A stretch of DNA of 64,000 nucleotides from Sphingorhabdus rigui (GTDB lineage: Bacteria; Pseudomonadota; Alphaproteobacteria; Sphingomonadales; Sphingomonadaceae). Shown piece by piece: positions 19,341-29,647 of the stretch. Under the pieces are notes generated by a model that saw only the letters and a list, made by a program, of their open reading frames with translations, had not been told where the DNA came from and ran no database searches. The stretch is from assembly GCF_014196595.1 (NCBI RefSeq), contig NZ_JACIEA010000001.1, forward strand, positions 1,358,546-1,422,545. The letters are read 5' to 3'. Made by a program: the position numbers and the translations under genes. Each line of letters begins with the position of its first letter. Position 1 is the first letter of the stretch.

Positions 19341-21979
19341 CCGGCAATCTTTGCCCTGATGGCATCCAACGCCGCCTGCGCCAGCTCAGCGCCAGCTGGG
19401 CCACCACCTTGCGCCATGTCGGGACGTCCACCGCCACCTTGAGCGCCCATTGCCTCGGTCGCGGCGCGAACGAGGTCTGGAGCGGTCAACGTAGCGTGGA
19501 GCGCGGGTGAGACGGCGACAACGACGGTGTTGCTGTTCTCATTCGCCGCGATGATGGCGACGATGCCGCTGCCAATGGCTTTCATCTGGTCATCGGCCAA
19601 ACCGCGCAGGGCCTTTGGCTCAATACCGTTGATGACCTGCCCCATGAATGTGACATCACCGATTGTTTCGGCTTCTGCCTTGGGACCACTGCCACCGGAC
19701 AATGCGAGCGCCGTTTTGGCTTCGGAGAGTTCTTTCTCCATCCGCTTGCGTTCGCTCATCAATGTTTCAATACGCGCGCCGACTTCATCAGGCGCAGTTT
19801 TCAGCATCGCGGCGACATTCTTCAACTGTGTTTCGCGGCCAACGAGCCAGAGGCGCGCGGCCTCTCCGGTCAATGCCTCAATCCGGCGGATACCGCTTGC
19901 GACAGCGCCTTCAGAAATGATCGTAAACAACGCAATGTCGCCCAATGCGTTGACATGCGTGCCACCGCACAGTTCGAGCGAATAATGCGTGTCATCGGTC
20001 TTGCCCATCGTCAGCACGCGGACTTCCTCGCCATATTTCTCGCCAAACAACGCAAGCGCACCGGCAGCGACCGCGTCATCGGGGGTCATCAAACGCGTAG
20101 TTACCGCCTGATTACCGCGAATTTGTGCGTTCACATCGGCTTCAATCATCGCAATTTCATCAGCCGTGACCGCCTGATTATGCGAGAAGTCGAACCGCAG
20201 ACGATCCGGTGCAACAAGGCTGCCCTTTTGCGTCACATGACTGCCCAGTCGTTCACGCAAGGATGCGTGCAGCAAATGGGTTGCGCTATGGTTCGCGCGC
20301 AGGGCGTCACGGCGGCCTGTGTCGATCTTCAAGGTGACAAAGTCGCCGACCTTGATCTCGCCTGTTCCAATCGTGACCTGATGCGCATGCAAACGTCCAA
20401 GCGGCTTTGCCGTGTCGGTGACATCACCGCGCATGTTGGTGCTTGAAATAACCCCAGCGTCGCCCATCTGGCCGCCGCTTTCGCCGTAAAATGGCGTCTG
20501 GTTGGTGATGACGGTCACAGTGTCGTTTGCCACCGCAGACTGCACTTCAACGCCATCGTTGACGAGGGCAACGACTTGCCCCTCACCTTCATTGGCTGCG
20601 TAACCTGTAAATTCGGTCGAACCAACGCGTTCGGCGATGTCGAACCAGACGTCGTCCGATGCCTTCGCGCCAGAACCCTTCCATGCGGCACGCGCCATGG
20701 CCTTTTGATTGTTCATGGCGGTTTCAAAACCGGCCTGATCAATGCCAAAGCCCTGCGCACGCAACGCGTCTTCGGTCAGATCATATGGAAAGCCATATGT
20801 GTCATACAGTTTAAACGCAGTATCGCCGGCAAGTACATCGCCGGGTTGCATGCCCGTGGTGGCTTCATCCAGCAGCTTGATGCCCTTGTCCAACGTGCGG
20901 CGGAACTGGGTTTCTTCCTGCTTCAACGTCGCTTCGATCATCGGTTGCGCGCGCAGCAATTCGGGATAGGCCGCACCCATTTCCGCGGCAAGGCTGCCGA
21001 CCAAACGGTGCATCAATGGCTCTTTCGCGCCAAGGATATGCGCATGACGCATGGCGCGGCGCATGATGCGGCGCAGAACATAGCCGCGACCTTCGTTCGA
21101 CGGCATAACACCATCGGCCAACAAGAAGCTGGTCGAGCGCAAATGGTCGGCAATCACGCGGTGGCTGGCCATTTGGTCGCCCTGCGCCTTGGTGCCGGTC
21201 AGCTCTTCCGACGCATTGATAAGCGCCTTGAACGTGTCGGTATCATAATTGTCGTGCACGCCCTGCATGACCGCCGCGATGCGCTCAAGGCCCATGCCGG
21301 TATCGATCGATGGCTTTGGCAACGGTACATCGGTGCCGTCATCCTGCCGCTCGAACTGCATGAACACGAGGTTCCAGATTTCGACAAAGCGGTCGCCATC
21401 TTCATCCGGGCTTCCGGGAGGGCCACCAAAGATATGGTCGCCATGGTCATAAAAAATTTCGCTGCACGGACCGCATGGCCCCGTGTCGCCCATCGACCAG
21501 AAATTATCGTTCGTGGCGATACGGATGATACGCTCTTCTGGAAGGCCCGCAATCTTGCGCCACAGGTCGAACGCCTCGTCATCAGTGTGATAAACCGTCG
21601 TCGTTAGGCGCGATGGATCAAGGCCCCACTCCTTGGTCAGCAATGTCCACGCATGGGTAATCGCCTGCTCTTTGAAATAATCGCCGAACGAGAAGTTGCC
21701 GAGCATTTCAAAGAATGTGTGGTGGCGCGCCGTGTAGCCGACATTGTCCAGATCATTATGCTTGCCGCCCGCCCGCACGCATTTCTGGCTTGAAGCTGCA
21801 CGCGGCGTTTCGCGGCTTTCCAAGCCCGTAAATACGTTTTTAAACGGTACCATGCCGGCATTGACGAACATCAATGTCGGGTCATTGTACGGCACGAGTG
21901 GCGCAGACGAGACTATGTCGTGCTGGGCAGCACCAAAATAATCAAGGAACCCGCGGCGAATATCATTGGTCGATGTCAT
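19337..21979 (-). CDS. alaS: Alanyl-tRNA synthetase
   Basis: A full-length class II AlaRS of 880 residues. The catalytic core begins with [18 protein letters not shown] and contains [13 protein letters not shown]. The editing domain carries the zinc-site motifs [16 protein letters not shown] and [13 protein letters not shown], and the C-Ala domain ends in a glycine-rich [13 protein letters not shown] stretch. It charges tRNA-Ala and clears mischarged Ser/Gly. The stop codon overlaps that of the convergent antiporter gene, so the two transcripts must read into each other. Confidence 0.98.
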   Translation of the reverse strand: MTSTNDIRRGFLDYFGAAQHDIVSSAPLVPYNDPTLMFVNAGMVPFKNVFTGLESRETPRAASSQKCVRAGGKHNDLDNVGYTARHHTFFEMLGNFSFGDYFKEQAITHAWTLLTKEWGLDPSRLTTTVYHTDDEAFDLWRKIAGLPEERIIRIATNDNFWSMGDTGPCGPCSEIFYDHGDHIFGGPPGSPDEDGDRFVEIWNLVFMQFERQDDGTDVPLPKPSIDTGMGLERIAAVMQGVHDNYDTDTFKALINASEELTGTKAQGDQMASHRVIADHLRSTSFLLADGVMPSNEGRGYVLRRIMRRAMRHAHILGAKEPLMHRLVGSLAAEMGAAYPELLRAQPMIEATLKQEETQFRRTLDKGIKLLDEATTGMQPGDVLAGDTAFKLYDTYGFPYDLTEDALRAQGFGIDQAGFETAMNNQKAMARAAWKGSGAKASDDVWFDIAERVGSTEFTGYAANEGEGQVVALVNDGVEVQSAVANDTVTVITNQTPFYGESGGQMGDAGVISSTNMRGDVTDTAKPLGRLHAHQVTIGTGEIKVGDFVTLKIDTGRRDALRANHSATHLLHASLRERLGSHVTQKGSLVAPDRLRFDFSHNQAVTADEIAMIEADVNAQIRGNQAVTTRLMTPDDAVAAGALALFGEKYGEEVRVLTMGKTDDTHYSLELCGGTHVNALGDIALFTIISEGAVASGIRRIEALTGEAARLWLVGRETQLKNVAAMLKTAPDEVGARIETLMSERKRMEKELSEAKTALALSGGSGPKAEAETIGDVTFMGQVINGIEPKALRGLADDQMKAIGSGIVAIIAANENSNTVVVAVSPALHATLTAPDLVRAATEAMGAQGGGGRPDMAQGGGPAGAELAQAALDAIRAKIAG

Positions 21980-22042
21980 AACGAAAGCGACTTAGGGAAC
22001 GACTCGCCGCCCTGCAAGCCGGATATGCACTTTGCCGCTCCA

Positions 22043-22669
22043 TCAGGCATAAGCATAAGGTCCGCCCTTTTCGAGCGCGCGCTGAAATGCCGGCCGCGCG
22101 TGGATTGTTTCCACAAATTTGGTGAGGTTCGGGCGGTTGGCGGCACGGCTCATTTTGACGGCGGCCTCCGCTGGAAAGCTCAACATGATATCGGCGCCGC
22201 TTATCGTATCGCCCACAAACCATCCGCTGGCGTTCAAGCCATCCTCCATGAACTGGAAATGGCTTTCCAATTGCTCGTTAATGCGCGGGTGCAGCGGCGC
22301 GGCGGCTTCGCCCAGACGGGCCGTGTAGAGGTTGAGCAAAATCGGCGTCATTGCCGAACCTTCGGCAAAATGCAGCCACTCAAGGTAGCGGATATGTTGA
22401 TCTGTCCCGCGTGGTGGCACCAGATGCGCACCGTTATGACGTTCACACAGATATTCGACGATGGCCCCTGATTCAAAAACGACATTGCCGGCGTCTTCTA
22501 TCATCGGTGACTTACCCAAAGGATGTATTTTCAAAAGCGCCTCGGGCGCAAGATTGGTCACGGCATCGCGCTGATGATGCTGAATTTCATACGGCACGTT
22601 CAATTCTTCGAGGAGCCACAAAATCCGTTGCGACCGCGAATTGTTCAAATGGTGCACTGTGATGGTCAT
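22043..22669 (-). CDS. Glutathione S-transferase family protein
   Basis: A two-domain GST of 208 residues. The N-terminal thioredoxin fold contains HHLNNSRSQRILWLLEELNVPYE with the usual Ser near position 12, and the glutathione-binding HPLGKSPMIED and ESGAIVEYL motifs. The helical C-terminal domain follows (about 88-205). The class and substrate are not clear. It starts 2 nt after the ureohydrolase stop codon, so the two genes are probably cotranscribed. Confidence 0.92.
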   Translation of the reverse strand: MTITVHHLNNSRSQRILWLLEELNVPYEIQHHQRDAVTNLAPEALLKIHPLGKSPMIEDAGNVVFESGAIVEYLCERHNGAHLVPPRGTDQHIRYLEWLHFAEGSAMTPILLNLYTARLGEAAAPLHPRINEQLESHFQFMEDGLNASGWFVGDTISGADIMLSFPAEAAVKMSRAANRPNLTKFVETIHARPAFQRALEKGGPYAYA

Positions 22670-22671
22670 GG

Positions 22672-23490
22672 TTATTCTCCTGAATGATTTTGATAGATAC
22701 GCGCGGCAATTTCCCGAACCAGCTTGGCCCCGACGATTGCCGTAACATCGTTCACGTCGCGCCGGGGGTTAAGTTCCACAACATCCGCGCCGACGATTGC
22801 CGCATTTTGCTTGGCCAATATCGACAGGACTTCGCGCACCGTCAGGCCACCCGGCTCCGGATGCGCCACACCCGGCGCCTCCGACGGGTCAAGGCCATCG
22901 AGATCAAAGCTGATGTAGAGCGGCCCTTCAAGAACGGGAACATGCTCCGGCGAGAAGTTCAGCATCGGGAGTATTTCAACGCCGTAACGCTCCGCCTGTT
23001 CGCGGCAGTGGCGGTTGAGCGTCCGGATGCCGACTTGAACAATGCGCTTTGCATGGCCAGCTTCCAATATGCGAGCAAATGGCGATGCATGGCTGCGCGG
23101 ATTGCCTTCAAAATCGGCATACATGTCGGGGTGCGCATCGAAATGCAGGATGTTGAGTGGACCATGACGCGCGGCCAGAGTCGCCACCACCGGATATGTT
23201 ACCGAATGATCGCCGCCCAGCAGCAGAGGGACAGCGCCCGCGTCCATCGCGTCAGCCACCGCCTTTATGATGCGCGCGTCATCAGCCGCAGTATCAACGT
23301 CCAAAAGCGGCACATCCCCGCGATCTACCAGCGCGATGTCGGTTCCTATTTCAAGGCCGCACTCGGTCGATAGGTTGCCCCGATCGCTAAATAACGCATG
23401 GCGAATTGCCGCCGGTGCCGCCGCTGCGCCACGTTCGAACGAACTGTTTTGATCTGTGGGCAAGCCAATCAGGTGAATCTGGAATGTCAT
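22672..23490 (-). CDS. Ureohydrolase family protein (arginase/agmatinase type)
   Basis: A binuclear manganese hydrolase of 272 residues. All metal-ligand motifs are present: GGDHS (about 102-106), HFDAHPD (about 125-131) and SFDLDGLDP (about 205-213). The family releases urea from arginine, agmatine or related guanidino compounds. Substrate residues do not clearly separate arginase from agmatinase here. The window also holds agmatine deiminase (62411-63391) and two arginine succinyltransferase-pathway genes, so this organism probably has more than one arginine or agmatine breakdown route. It lies downstream of recA with a 168-nt gap. Confidence 0.9.
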   Translation of the reverse strand: MTFQIHLIGLPTDQNSSFERGAAAAPAAIRHALFSDRGNLSTECGLEIGTDIALVDRGDVPLLDVDTAADDARIIKAVADAMDAGAVPLLLGGDHSVTYPVVATLAARHGPLNILHFDAHPDMYADFEGNPRSHASPFARILEAGHAKRIVQVGIRTLNRHCREQAERYGVEILPMLNFSPEHVPVLEGPLYISFDLDGLDPSEAPGVAHPEPGGLTVREVLSILAKQNAAIVGADVVELNPRRDVNDVTAIVGAKLVREIAARIYQNHSGE

Positions 23491-23584
23491 TGACGCAGTT
23501 GTGCCTTAGCCACCCTGCCTGTCAAGAAGTCAGCGGCCAGCGCGCGCTCGACTTTTCATATATCTATGCGCGGCAAGACAAAGT

Positions 23585-23614
23585 GACCCGCCCCGGGGTG
23601 GACCAGGGCGGGTC
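23585..23614 (-). terminator. Hairpin downstream of recA (candidate terminator)
   Basis: The perfect inverted repeat GACCCGCCC/GGGCGGGTC lies about 45-75 nt after the recA stop codon. The following bases on the minus strand (ACTTTGTCTTG) are only moderately T-rich, so terminator strength is uncertain. The rest of the gap to the ureohydrolase gene shows nothing else. Confidence 0.6.
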
Positions 23615-23658
23615 GAAAGCAGCGGCCTCAGGCAAGGCCGCGCTTGTTCCTATGTTTC

Positions 23659-24738
23659 TTAAACGTCGTCTTCCGCGTCAGGCCCTGTCATCAGGACTTC
23701 AGCGACTTCTTCAGTCTTACCCCGAATGGCGGCTTCCAACCGTGCCGCGACTTCAGGATTTTCCGTGAGATAGGTTTTTGAATTCTCACGACCCTGCCCG
23801 ATACGGATCGAGTCATAGCTGAACCAGCTGCCAGACTTTTCGACAATGCCCGCCTTCACGCCCAGATCCAAAAGTTCGCCGGTCTTGGAAATACCTTCGC
23901 CATACATGATGTCGAATTCGACCTGCTTAAAAGGCGGAGCGACCTTGTTTTTCACAACCTTCACGCGGGTTGTGTTGCCCACAATATCTTCACCAGATTT
24001 AATCTGACCCGTGCGGCGAATATCCAAACGGACCGACGCATAAAATTTCAACGCATTACCGCCAGTGGTCGTTTCGGGCGAACCGTACATCACACCGATT
24101 TTCATACGGATCTGGTTGATGAAAATCACCATGCAGTTCGACCGGCTGATCGAACCTGTGATTTTGCGAAGCGCCTGGCTCATCAAACGGGCTTGCAAGC
24201 CGACATGGCTGTCGCCCATTTCACCTTCGATTTCGGCGCGCGGCACAAGAGCAGCGACCGAGTCGATCACCAAAATGTCGACTGCGTTAGAACGCACCAA
24301 CGTATCTGCAATCTCGAGTGCTTGCTCACCCGTGTCAGGCTGCGACACGATGAGGTTGTCAATATCGACACCCAATTTCTTCGCATAGCCCGGATCCAGC
24401 GCATGCTCTGCATCGATAAATGCCGCCGTACCGCCTGCCTTCTGCGCCTCTGCAATTGCATGCAGGGTCAGCGTGGTCTTACCAGAGCTTTCTGGTCCAT
24501 AAATTTCAATGACCCGTCCCTTAGGTAGGCCGCCAATGCCAAGCGCAATATCCAGACCAAGCGAGCCTGTGGACACTGCATCAATAGCAATCGCCTCACG
24601 GCTACCCAGCTTCATCGCCGAACCCTTACCAAAGGCCCGATCAATCTGCGCAAGCGCCGCTTCTAACGCCTTTTCACGTTCCGAACTTTTCATACCGTTT
24701 GCCTGATTCCCATCGACCATTTTAAGACTTGCTGCCAT
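23659..24738 (-). CDS. recA: Recombinase RecA
   Basis: The strand-exchange and LexA co-protease ATPase of the SOS response, 359 residues. Walker [10 protein letters not shown] is at 81-89. MAW and loop regions ([26 protein letters not shown]) and the [12 protein letters not shown] segment are all present. The acidic C-terminus (GPDAEDDV) is typical. The start at 24738 has a strong AAAGGAGTGG ribosome binding site. An SOS box overlapping the -35 element lies 78-92 nt upstream of the start. The gene sits directly downstream of cckA on the same strand but has its own promoter. Confidence 0.98.
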   Translation of the reverse strand: MAASLKMVDGNQANGMKSSEREKALEAALAQIDRAFGKGSAMKLGSREAIAIDAVSTGSLGLDIALGIGGLPKGRVIEIYGPESSGKTTLTLHAIAEAQKAGGTAAFIDAEHALDPGYAKKLGVDIDNLIVSQPDTGEQALEIADTLVRSNAVDILVIDSVAALVPRAEIEGEMGDSHVGLQARLMSQALRKITGSISRSNCMVIFINQIRMKIGVMYGSPETTTGGNALKFYASVRLDIRRTGQIKSGEDIVGNTTRVKVVKNKVAPPFKQVEFDIMYGEGISKTGELLDLGVKAGIVEKSGSWFSYDSIRIGQGRENSKTYLTENPEVAARLEAAIRGKTEEVAEVLMTGPDAEDDV

Positions 24739-24792
24739 TTTTCCACTCCTTTAGCGTCATGCCTGTTCCAGAACATCATCCGGAATATCGAC

Positions 24793-24821
24793 TATGTACA
24801 CTTTATGTTCCAAAAGAACAA
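24793..24821 (-). promoter_or_regulatory. Predicted recA promoter
   Basis: On the minus strand, TTGTTC (24821-24816) and TACATA (24798-24793) are separated by exactly 17 nt, a good sigma-70-type promoter. The -35 hexamer overlaps the right half of the SOS box, so LexA bound there would block RNA polymerase. Confidence 0.65.
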
Positions 24822-24830
24822 GAGCGGAAC
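24816..24830. promoter_or_regulatory. LexA SOS box of recA
   Basis: GAACAAGAGCGGAAC fits GAAC-N7-GAAC, the direct-repeat SOS box known for alphaproteobacteria (GTTC-N7-GTTC on the other strand). A GTTCCAAAAGAAC arrangement adjoins it at 24807-24819, and the palindrome TGTTCCAGAACA lies at 24764-24775 inside the leader. Confidence 0.85.
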
Positions 24831-24864
24831 AAATTTATTTATACGTTTATTTTCAATGCCTAAA

Positions 24865-27273
24865 CTAATCAGCCCTCGCGAGCGCGTCGTGGACCGCTTC
24901 CGCAATTTGCTGCACTGAAAATGGCTTAGCAAGGAACGACACATTGTCGAGGCTGATCGTCTCGCGCAACTGTTCCTCTGCATAACCCGACATGAACAAC
25001 AGGCGGATGTCCCCATATGTCTCGCGCAAATTGCGTGCCATTGTCGGGCCATCCATATTGGGCATAACCACGTCCGAGACGACGAGGTCATATCGCTTGC
25101 CTTCTGCAAAAAGTTCAAGTGCCTGCTCGCCATCACTTGCGGTTTCCACGACATATCCCTGCCGCACCAACGCGCGCTCTGCAACGGCGCGCACCATGTC
25201 TTCGTCTTCAACAATCAAGACCCGGCCGCTGCCCCACAAATCCTTGGGCTTGTACAATTCCTTTTTGCCCGACCCGACAACAGGTGCTTCACCGCGATGC
25301 ACGGGTAAAAAGATGTCGAAGCGCGTTCCTTTGCCGACTTTTGACTCGGCAAAAATGAACCCGCCCGATTGCTTCACAATGCCGTAGACGGTGGAGAGAC
25401 CAAGGCCAGTGCCCTTACCCAATTCCTTGGTTGTGAAAAATGGTTCAAATATCTTCGACAGATTTTCTTTGGAAATACCGACACCACTGTCTTCGACTGA
25501 TAATTTGACATAGTCACCAACGGGCAAGAACTCTTTGCCCATCGCAGCGACTTCCTGCTGACCCACCGCCAATGTGCTTATGTGCACCACACCGCCCTTG
25601 GGCATCGCGTCGCGGGCATTTACGCCCAAGTTGATGATCACCTGCTCAAGTTGCCCCGGGTCAGCGCGCACAGCGCCGACATTGCGCCCGTGATGCACCT
25701 CAAGCCGGACCGTCTCGCCAAGCAATCGCTTAAGCAAGCTTGATACGTCGGCCACAACATTTGCCAACTGTAATATCTGTGGACGCAATGTCTGCTGACG
25801 CGAGAATGCGAGCAACTGACGGGTCAGGCTGGCCGCGCGATTTGAGTTGTTCTTGATCTGCTGAATATCGTCATAATCGCCATCGCCGGGCTGATGCCGC
25901 AACAGCATGAGGTCGCAATATCCGATAATCGCGGTCAGGATGTTGTTGAAATCATGCGCAACACCGCCTGCAAGCTGCCCGATCGATTCCATCTTCGTCT
26001 GTTGTGCGACCTGCCGCTTCAGCGTTATCTCTTCGCTGTTATCCTTAAGTCCAAGCAGAACCGCAGCGTCGCCAAGCCCACGCACGCCAGCGATGGAAAG
26101 CGCAATGACCTCATCGGGTCGCTCTTTCAAGCGAATGACGATATCCCCTGAGGTCATGGAGCCACTACCATAGCGGCGAATGCTATCCAGAACCGCGCCT
26201 TTGTCCTCGGCAATGACCAAATCGCCAGGATATGGGGGCAATTTGGTCGGCTCAACGTCCAGAACGCGGGCAAATGCGTCGTTGGCAAACAGGAACCTGC
26301 CATCGCGATCAACAAGCGCCAGCCCCAGAGGCAGTGTGGAGAGCAATTGCTCAACATGTGCCAGCGCGAGGCCGCGGTCGACCTTTGCGCTCTCTTCGTC
26401 CACCGCGAGCAGCAAGGCGGAGCCTTCAACATTATGTTCGTTCAACGGCACATGCAAAAGCCGGATAGGCAGCCCGCGACGTCCTTCGCGTTCAAAAAAG
26501 ACGCTGCCCTTGTCATCCATCCGCACAAAATCTGCGAATGAACGGCCATTGAGGGGATCTTGATCCGTGCCCGTTGCGCGCAAGGCAAAAGCAGCGTTTG
26601 CGGCACGCACGCAGCCGTCGGGACCAACGGCGACGGCCATGACGCCGCTGCCGGACATGGCGCGCCCGATACGTCCGGTAATCAGTTCAATCGCACGGCT
26701 TTCAATCGCAAGCCGCTCAATGGGTGCGAGTCTCCATAATAGATATTCGTCAGAGGCGCCCGCGCGCGCAACCTTGACGCTATATGCCCGCTGGTCCTTC
26801 GTTATACTATCGATCTGGGCACTGCCGTCGCGCCATGCTGCACGACCTGCCGCGACCATCAAAGATTGGCTCGATTCATCTACACCGAGATCCGGCGGCG
26901 CTTTCAGTCCGGGAAACGCTTTGGTGAAATGGTCATTTGCGCATACCAGCCGACCAGCGCGGTCACTTATGGCGATTGCAGCGTCGCTCAACTGCGTAGC
27001 AGCGTGCGCGATGGACCAATCCGGCGGCGAGACATCGACGGCATCCTCGACCGAACCAGCATGACGGAAAAAGTGAATGAGCGCACCCGCCGCAATGATG
27101 ACGGCGGCGCACGAACCGACAAGAATGATGTTGCCTGTCGAAAACCACAATATCGCCAGCGACAATAAGGTTGCGAGAACCAACACCGCCAGCTGACGCA
27201 CATCCAGCTTGGCGGATTGATCCATATCCCCGCCAAACATCTGGAATTGGGTCGGCGGGGATATCTTGTTCAA
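24865..27273 (-). CDS. cckA: Cell-cycle hybrid histidine kinase CckA
   Basis: A membrane hybrid kinase of 802 residues. TM1 (about 28-45) and TM2 (about 48-68) are followed by PAS-type regions (about 85-185, 195-295 and 305-415). The HisKA domain has phospho-accepting His440 in [16 protein letters not shown], then an HATPase domain ([21 protein letters not shown]) and a C-terminal receiver with Asp734 in [12 protein letters not shown]. CckA feeds phosphate through ChpT to CtrA, the alphaproteobacterial cell-cycle master regulator. The start appears to be TTG at 27273 with AAGGA 6 nt upstream; ATG codons at 27240 and 27225 are alternatives with weaker sites. The ribosome binding site overlaps the stop codon of the M13 peptidase remnant. 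Confidence 0.93.
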   Translation of the reverse strand: MNKISPPTQFQMFGGDMDQSAKLDVRQLAVLVLATLLSLAILWFSTGNIILVGSCAAVIIAAGALIHFFRHAGSVEDAVDVSPPDWSIAHAATQLSDAAIAISDRAGRLVCANDHFTKAFPGLKAPPDLGVDESSQSLMVAAGRAAWRDGSAQIDSITKDQRAYSVKVARAGASDEYLLWRLAPIERLAIESRAIELITGRIGRAMSGSGVMAVAVGPDGCVRAANAAFALRATGTDQDPLNGRSFADFVRMDDKGSVFFEREGRRGLPIRLLHVPLNEHNVEGSALLLAVDEESAKVDRGLALAHVEQLLSTLPLGLALVDRDGRFLFANDAFARVLDVEPTKLPPYPGDLVIAEDKGAVLDSIRRYGSGSMTSGDIVIRLKERPDEVIALSIAGVRGLGDAAVLLGLKDNSEEITLKRQVAQQTKMESIGQLAGGVAHDFNNILTAIIGYCDLMLLRHQPGDGDYDDIQQIKNNSNRAASLTRQLLAFSRQQTLRPQILQLANVVADVSSLLKRLLGETVRLEVHHGRNVGAVRADPGQLEQVIINLGVNARDAMPKGGVVHISTLAVGQQEVAAMGKEFLPVGDYVKLSVEDSGVGISKENLSKIFEPFFTTKELGKGTGLGLSTVYGIVKQSGGFIFAESKVGKGTRFDIFLPVHRGEAPVVGSGKKELYKPKDLWGSGRVLIVEDEDMVRAVAERALVRQGYVVETASDGEQALELFAEGKRYDLVVSDVVMPNMDGPTMARNLRETYGDIRLLFMSGYAEEQLRETISLDNVSFLAKPFSVQQIAEAVHDALARAD

Positions 27274-27282
27274 AGCGGTTCC

Positions 27283-27578
27283 TTACCAGATGCGAACGCG
27301 GTCCTCAGACTTGAGGTACAATTTTCCGTCTGCTTTCGGCTGGAACGCATCGTACCATTTGTCAAGATTGCGAACGACCCACGCGCGTTGTTCCGACGGG
27401 CTGTGCGGATCCGTGATCAAACGCTGATCGCCGGTCATTCAGTCAATCACCTACCCAGTTGCGGGCCGTCTTTAGCGGGCTCTTGCGTGGCGTCAGATTG
27501 GCTTTGGGCAAAAGCTGGTGCGGCGATCGATGCCAACGACACTGATGCGGCCAATGCGAGTTTAAGTGCGAATTTCAT
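27283..27578 (-). pseudogene. Internally deleted M13 (PepO/neprilysin-like) metallopeptidase remnant
   Basis: Two in-family pieces lie 8 nt apart. From the ATG at 27578 (GGGAG 7 nt upstream) a signal peptide and the start of a mature M13 peptidase can be read, ending PAKDGPQLGR then TGA at 27447-27449 (43 codons). From 27438 to 27283, in another frame, runs a typical M13 C-terminus: DPHSPSEQRAWVVRNLDKWY and then KLYLKSEDRVRIW before TAA. The whole middle, including the zinc motifs HExxH and ExxxD, is missing. Family members are near 680-700 residues, so roughly 590-600 codons were lost with a frame change. The 43-codon secreted peptide could still be made but cannot be a peptidase. Confidence 0.82.
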
Positions 27579-27639
27579 TTTTATGCTCCCGTGATATCAT
27601 GGGGAGATTAGAGGCTGGCGGGCCAAAGGCTACAAAAGT

Positions 27640-28206
27640 TTATCCGCGAGACGCAACTGACTTCGACCGGCGTCGCCACTTGGCGCTTATCCGCCAGCGC
27701 CAGAACCAAGCAGAAACAACATAACCGATGACAGCCGCCGCGATGGAGATGATCGCAAGCCCTGCAATCCCTTGCACCAACGCCAAAGGCGCTTCGTTCC
27801 AGACATAATCACCCCACGCGGAAAGCGGCGCCGATGTCTCGATAAGTTCATAAAAGCGGCCTGAGCCATTGTTCAACCGCAGCACCGATTCACCGACATA
27901 AACCGACCCAAGCAAAATGAATGGCGTTGTGGCAGGCATACTCAGGAACGTCATCGCCGCACCGATGGGGATATTTGCCCGAAATGGCAGCGCAAGCAGC
28001 GCAACACCAGCAATCTGGACACCCGGTATCAAAAGGAAAATCCCAACCAACAGGCCAAGAGCTACGCCCCGCGGAACGGAGCGGCGTGTAAAGCGCCAGA
28101 GAGCTGGATGAAACACGCGCTGCGCAAACGGCCGCAGAAAGCGGCTCCGTTCAAAGCTGTCGCGCGTGGGTGCTTGCCTGTGCAACCAGGTATTAAACTT
28201 ACTCAT
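27640..28206 (-). CDS. DUF2062 domain membrane protein
   Basis: A DUF2062 protein of 188 residues with the family signature [20 protein letters not shown], followed by hydrophobic segments (about 45-65, 70-90, 92-108) and a C-terminal transmembrane helix (about 140-170) ending in a basic tail. The function is unknown; the family is common in proteobacteria. The start overlaps the smpB stop by 4 nt (ATGA), so it is translated with smpB. Confidence 0.88.
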   Translation of the reverse strand: MSKFNTWLHRQAPTRDSFERSRFLRPFAQRVFHPALWRFTRRSVPRGVALGLLVGIFLLIPGVQIAGVALLALPFRANIPIGAAMTFLSMPATTPFILLGSVYVGESVLRLNNGSGRFYELIETSAPLSAWGDYVWNEAPLALVQGIAGLAIISIAAAVIGYVVSAWFWRWRISAKWRRRSKSVASRG

Positions 28207-28685
28207 CCACGATCGCGCATAATGCGTCCCTGCTCACGCTTCCAATCCCGCTCTTTCTCGGTAGCACGCTTATCGGGCGCCTTTTTACCCTTTGCCAAAG
28301 CCAATTCCACTTTCGCCCTGCCGCGTCCATTGAAATAAATCGACAGAGGCACAAGCGTCATGCCCTGCCGCATCACCGCGCCATGCAGCTTGTTTATTTC
28401 GCGCTCGTTCAACAGCAACTTTCTGGGCCGCTTTGGTTCGTGGTTAAACCGGTTCCCGTGGCTGAATTCGGGGATATTTGCGTTAATCAACCAAATCTGA
28501 TCATCGCGAACTTCGGCATAGCTTTCGGCGATGGACCCTTCACCAAAGCGCAAAGATTTCACTTCGGTTCCGGTCAGGACAATCCCGGCCTCATATTTGT
28601 CATCGATATGAAAATCATAACGGGCGCGTCGGTTTTCCGCGACCGTTTTGACTTTGTTGAATGCTTCAGGTTTTGGACGCGTCAT
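28203..28685 (-). CDS. smpB: SsrA-binding protein SmpB
   Basis: The partner of tmRNA in ribosome rescue, 160 residues. The OB-fold core shows [54 protein letters not shown] and a basic C-terminal tail ([20 protein letters not shown]) that enters the mRNA channel. The tmRNA it serves is encoded about 24 kb away in this same window, at about 52075-52413. The start overlaps the dapA stop (TAATG). Confidence 0.97.
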   Translation of the reverse strand: MTRPKPEAFNKVKTVAENRRARYDFHIDDKYEAGIVLTGTEVKSLRFGEGSIAESYAEVRDDQIWLINANIPEFSHGNRFNHEPKRPRKLLLNEREINKLHGAVMRQGMTLVPLSIYFNGRGRAKVELALAKGKKAPDKRATEKERDWKREQGRIMRDRG

Positions 28686-29560
28686 TAAATAAGCCCTGCA
28701 TTCTCCAAGGCGGCATCAACCTGACGACGGCTCGCTTCGCTTGGCGGGGTCATTGGCAAGCGCAACTCGGTTGGAAAACCGTCGATGACGCGCGACAACG
28801 CATATTTAATTGGGCCCGGCGATGCATCAGAAAACAAGGCTAAATGAAGGGGATACAGCTTATCATTCAGTTCACGTGCCAAGTTGTAATCACCCGATGC
28901 ACATGCTGCCTGAAATTCTGCGCATAATTTCGGCGCAACATTTGCTGTAACCGAAATGCACCCGCGCCCGCCTGCGGCATTGAACGCAAGCGACTGTTCG
29001 TCGACGCCCGAAAGTAAGCAGAAATCAGGTCCGCAGGCCAACCGATGGTCCGTTACGCGTGGCATATCACCGCTTGCATCCTTGATACCGATCACCGTCG
29101 GCAACTGCGCAAGGCGTGCAACGGTTTCCGGCTTGATGTCGGTCACGGTGCGCGCAGGCACATTGTACAGCACGATAGGCAGGTCGTTCTTCTTGGTCAT
29201 CGCCTCGAAGTGCGCGTAAATGCCCTCTTGGTTCGGGCGGTTATAGTAAGGGGCGACAACCAGCCCGGCAGCAGCGCCACTTTTCTTTGAAAAGTTAAGA
29301 TGGAGAATTGCGTTGTTGGTGTCATTCGACCCACATCCTGCAATCACGGGCACGCGCCCGGCGGCTTGCTCTATACACACTTCGATCACGCGATGATGCT
29401 CTGCGTTCGACAGCGTTGACGCTTCACCGGTCGTTCCGGCGGGCACCAGCGCGCTTGATCCTTGGTCGATTTGCCAATCGATCAAGGCGCGAAAATGCTT
29501 TTCGCTAAACGCTCCGTCGCAAAAAGGAGTCACTAGAGCCGGTATCGATCCCGAAAACAT
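28685..29560 (-). CDS. dapA: 4-hydroxy-tetrahydrodipicolinate synthase
   Basis: Condenses pyruvate with aspartate semialdehyde in lysine and meso-diaminopimelate synthesis, which feeds peptidoglycan. The length of 291 residues is normal. The Schiff-base Lys160 lies in [10 protein letters not shown], Tyr132 lies in LYNVPART, and the GTTGEASTL loop is at about 42-50. It is the first gene of the dapA-smpB-DUF2062 unit and divergent from the transglycosylase gene. Confidence 0.96.
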   Translation of the reverse strand: MFSGSIPALVTPFCDGAFSEKHFRALIDWQIDQGSSALVPAGTTGEASTLSNAEHHRVIEVCIEQAAGRVPVIAGCGSNDTNNAILHLNFSKKSGAAAGLVVAPYYNRPNQEGIYAHFEAMTKKNDLPIVLYNVPARTVTDIKPETVARLAQLPTVIGIKDASGDMPRVTDHRLACGPDFCLLSGVDEQSLAFNAAGGRGCISVTANVAPKLCAEFQAACASGDYNLARELNDKLYPLHLALFSDASPGPIKYALSRVIDGFPTELRLPMTPPSEASRRQVDAALENAGLI

Positions 29561-29647
29561 AGCATAACACTTTCAATCTGGGCCATATAGGTCGCTAAGG
29601 GCTATATAGTCGTTCGTTCAGCACCTGATAAGGATGGGGCACATAAT

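Noticed and set aside
20576-21607. 343-codon open frame opposite alaS
   Set aside because: It is a shadow of the alaS coding strand with no ribosome binding site or recognisable domain.
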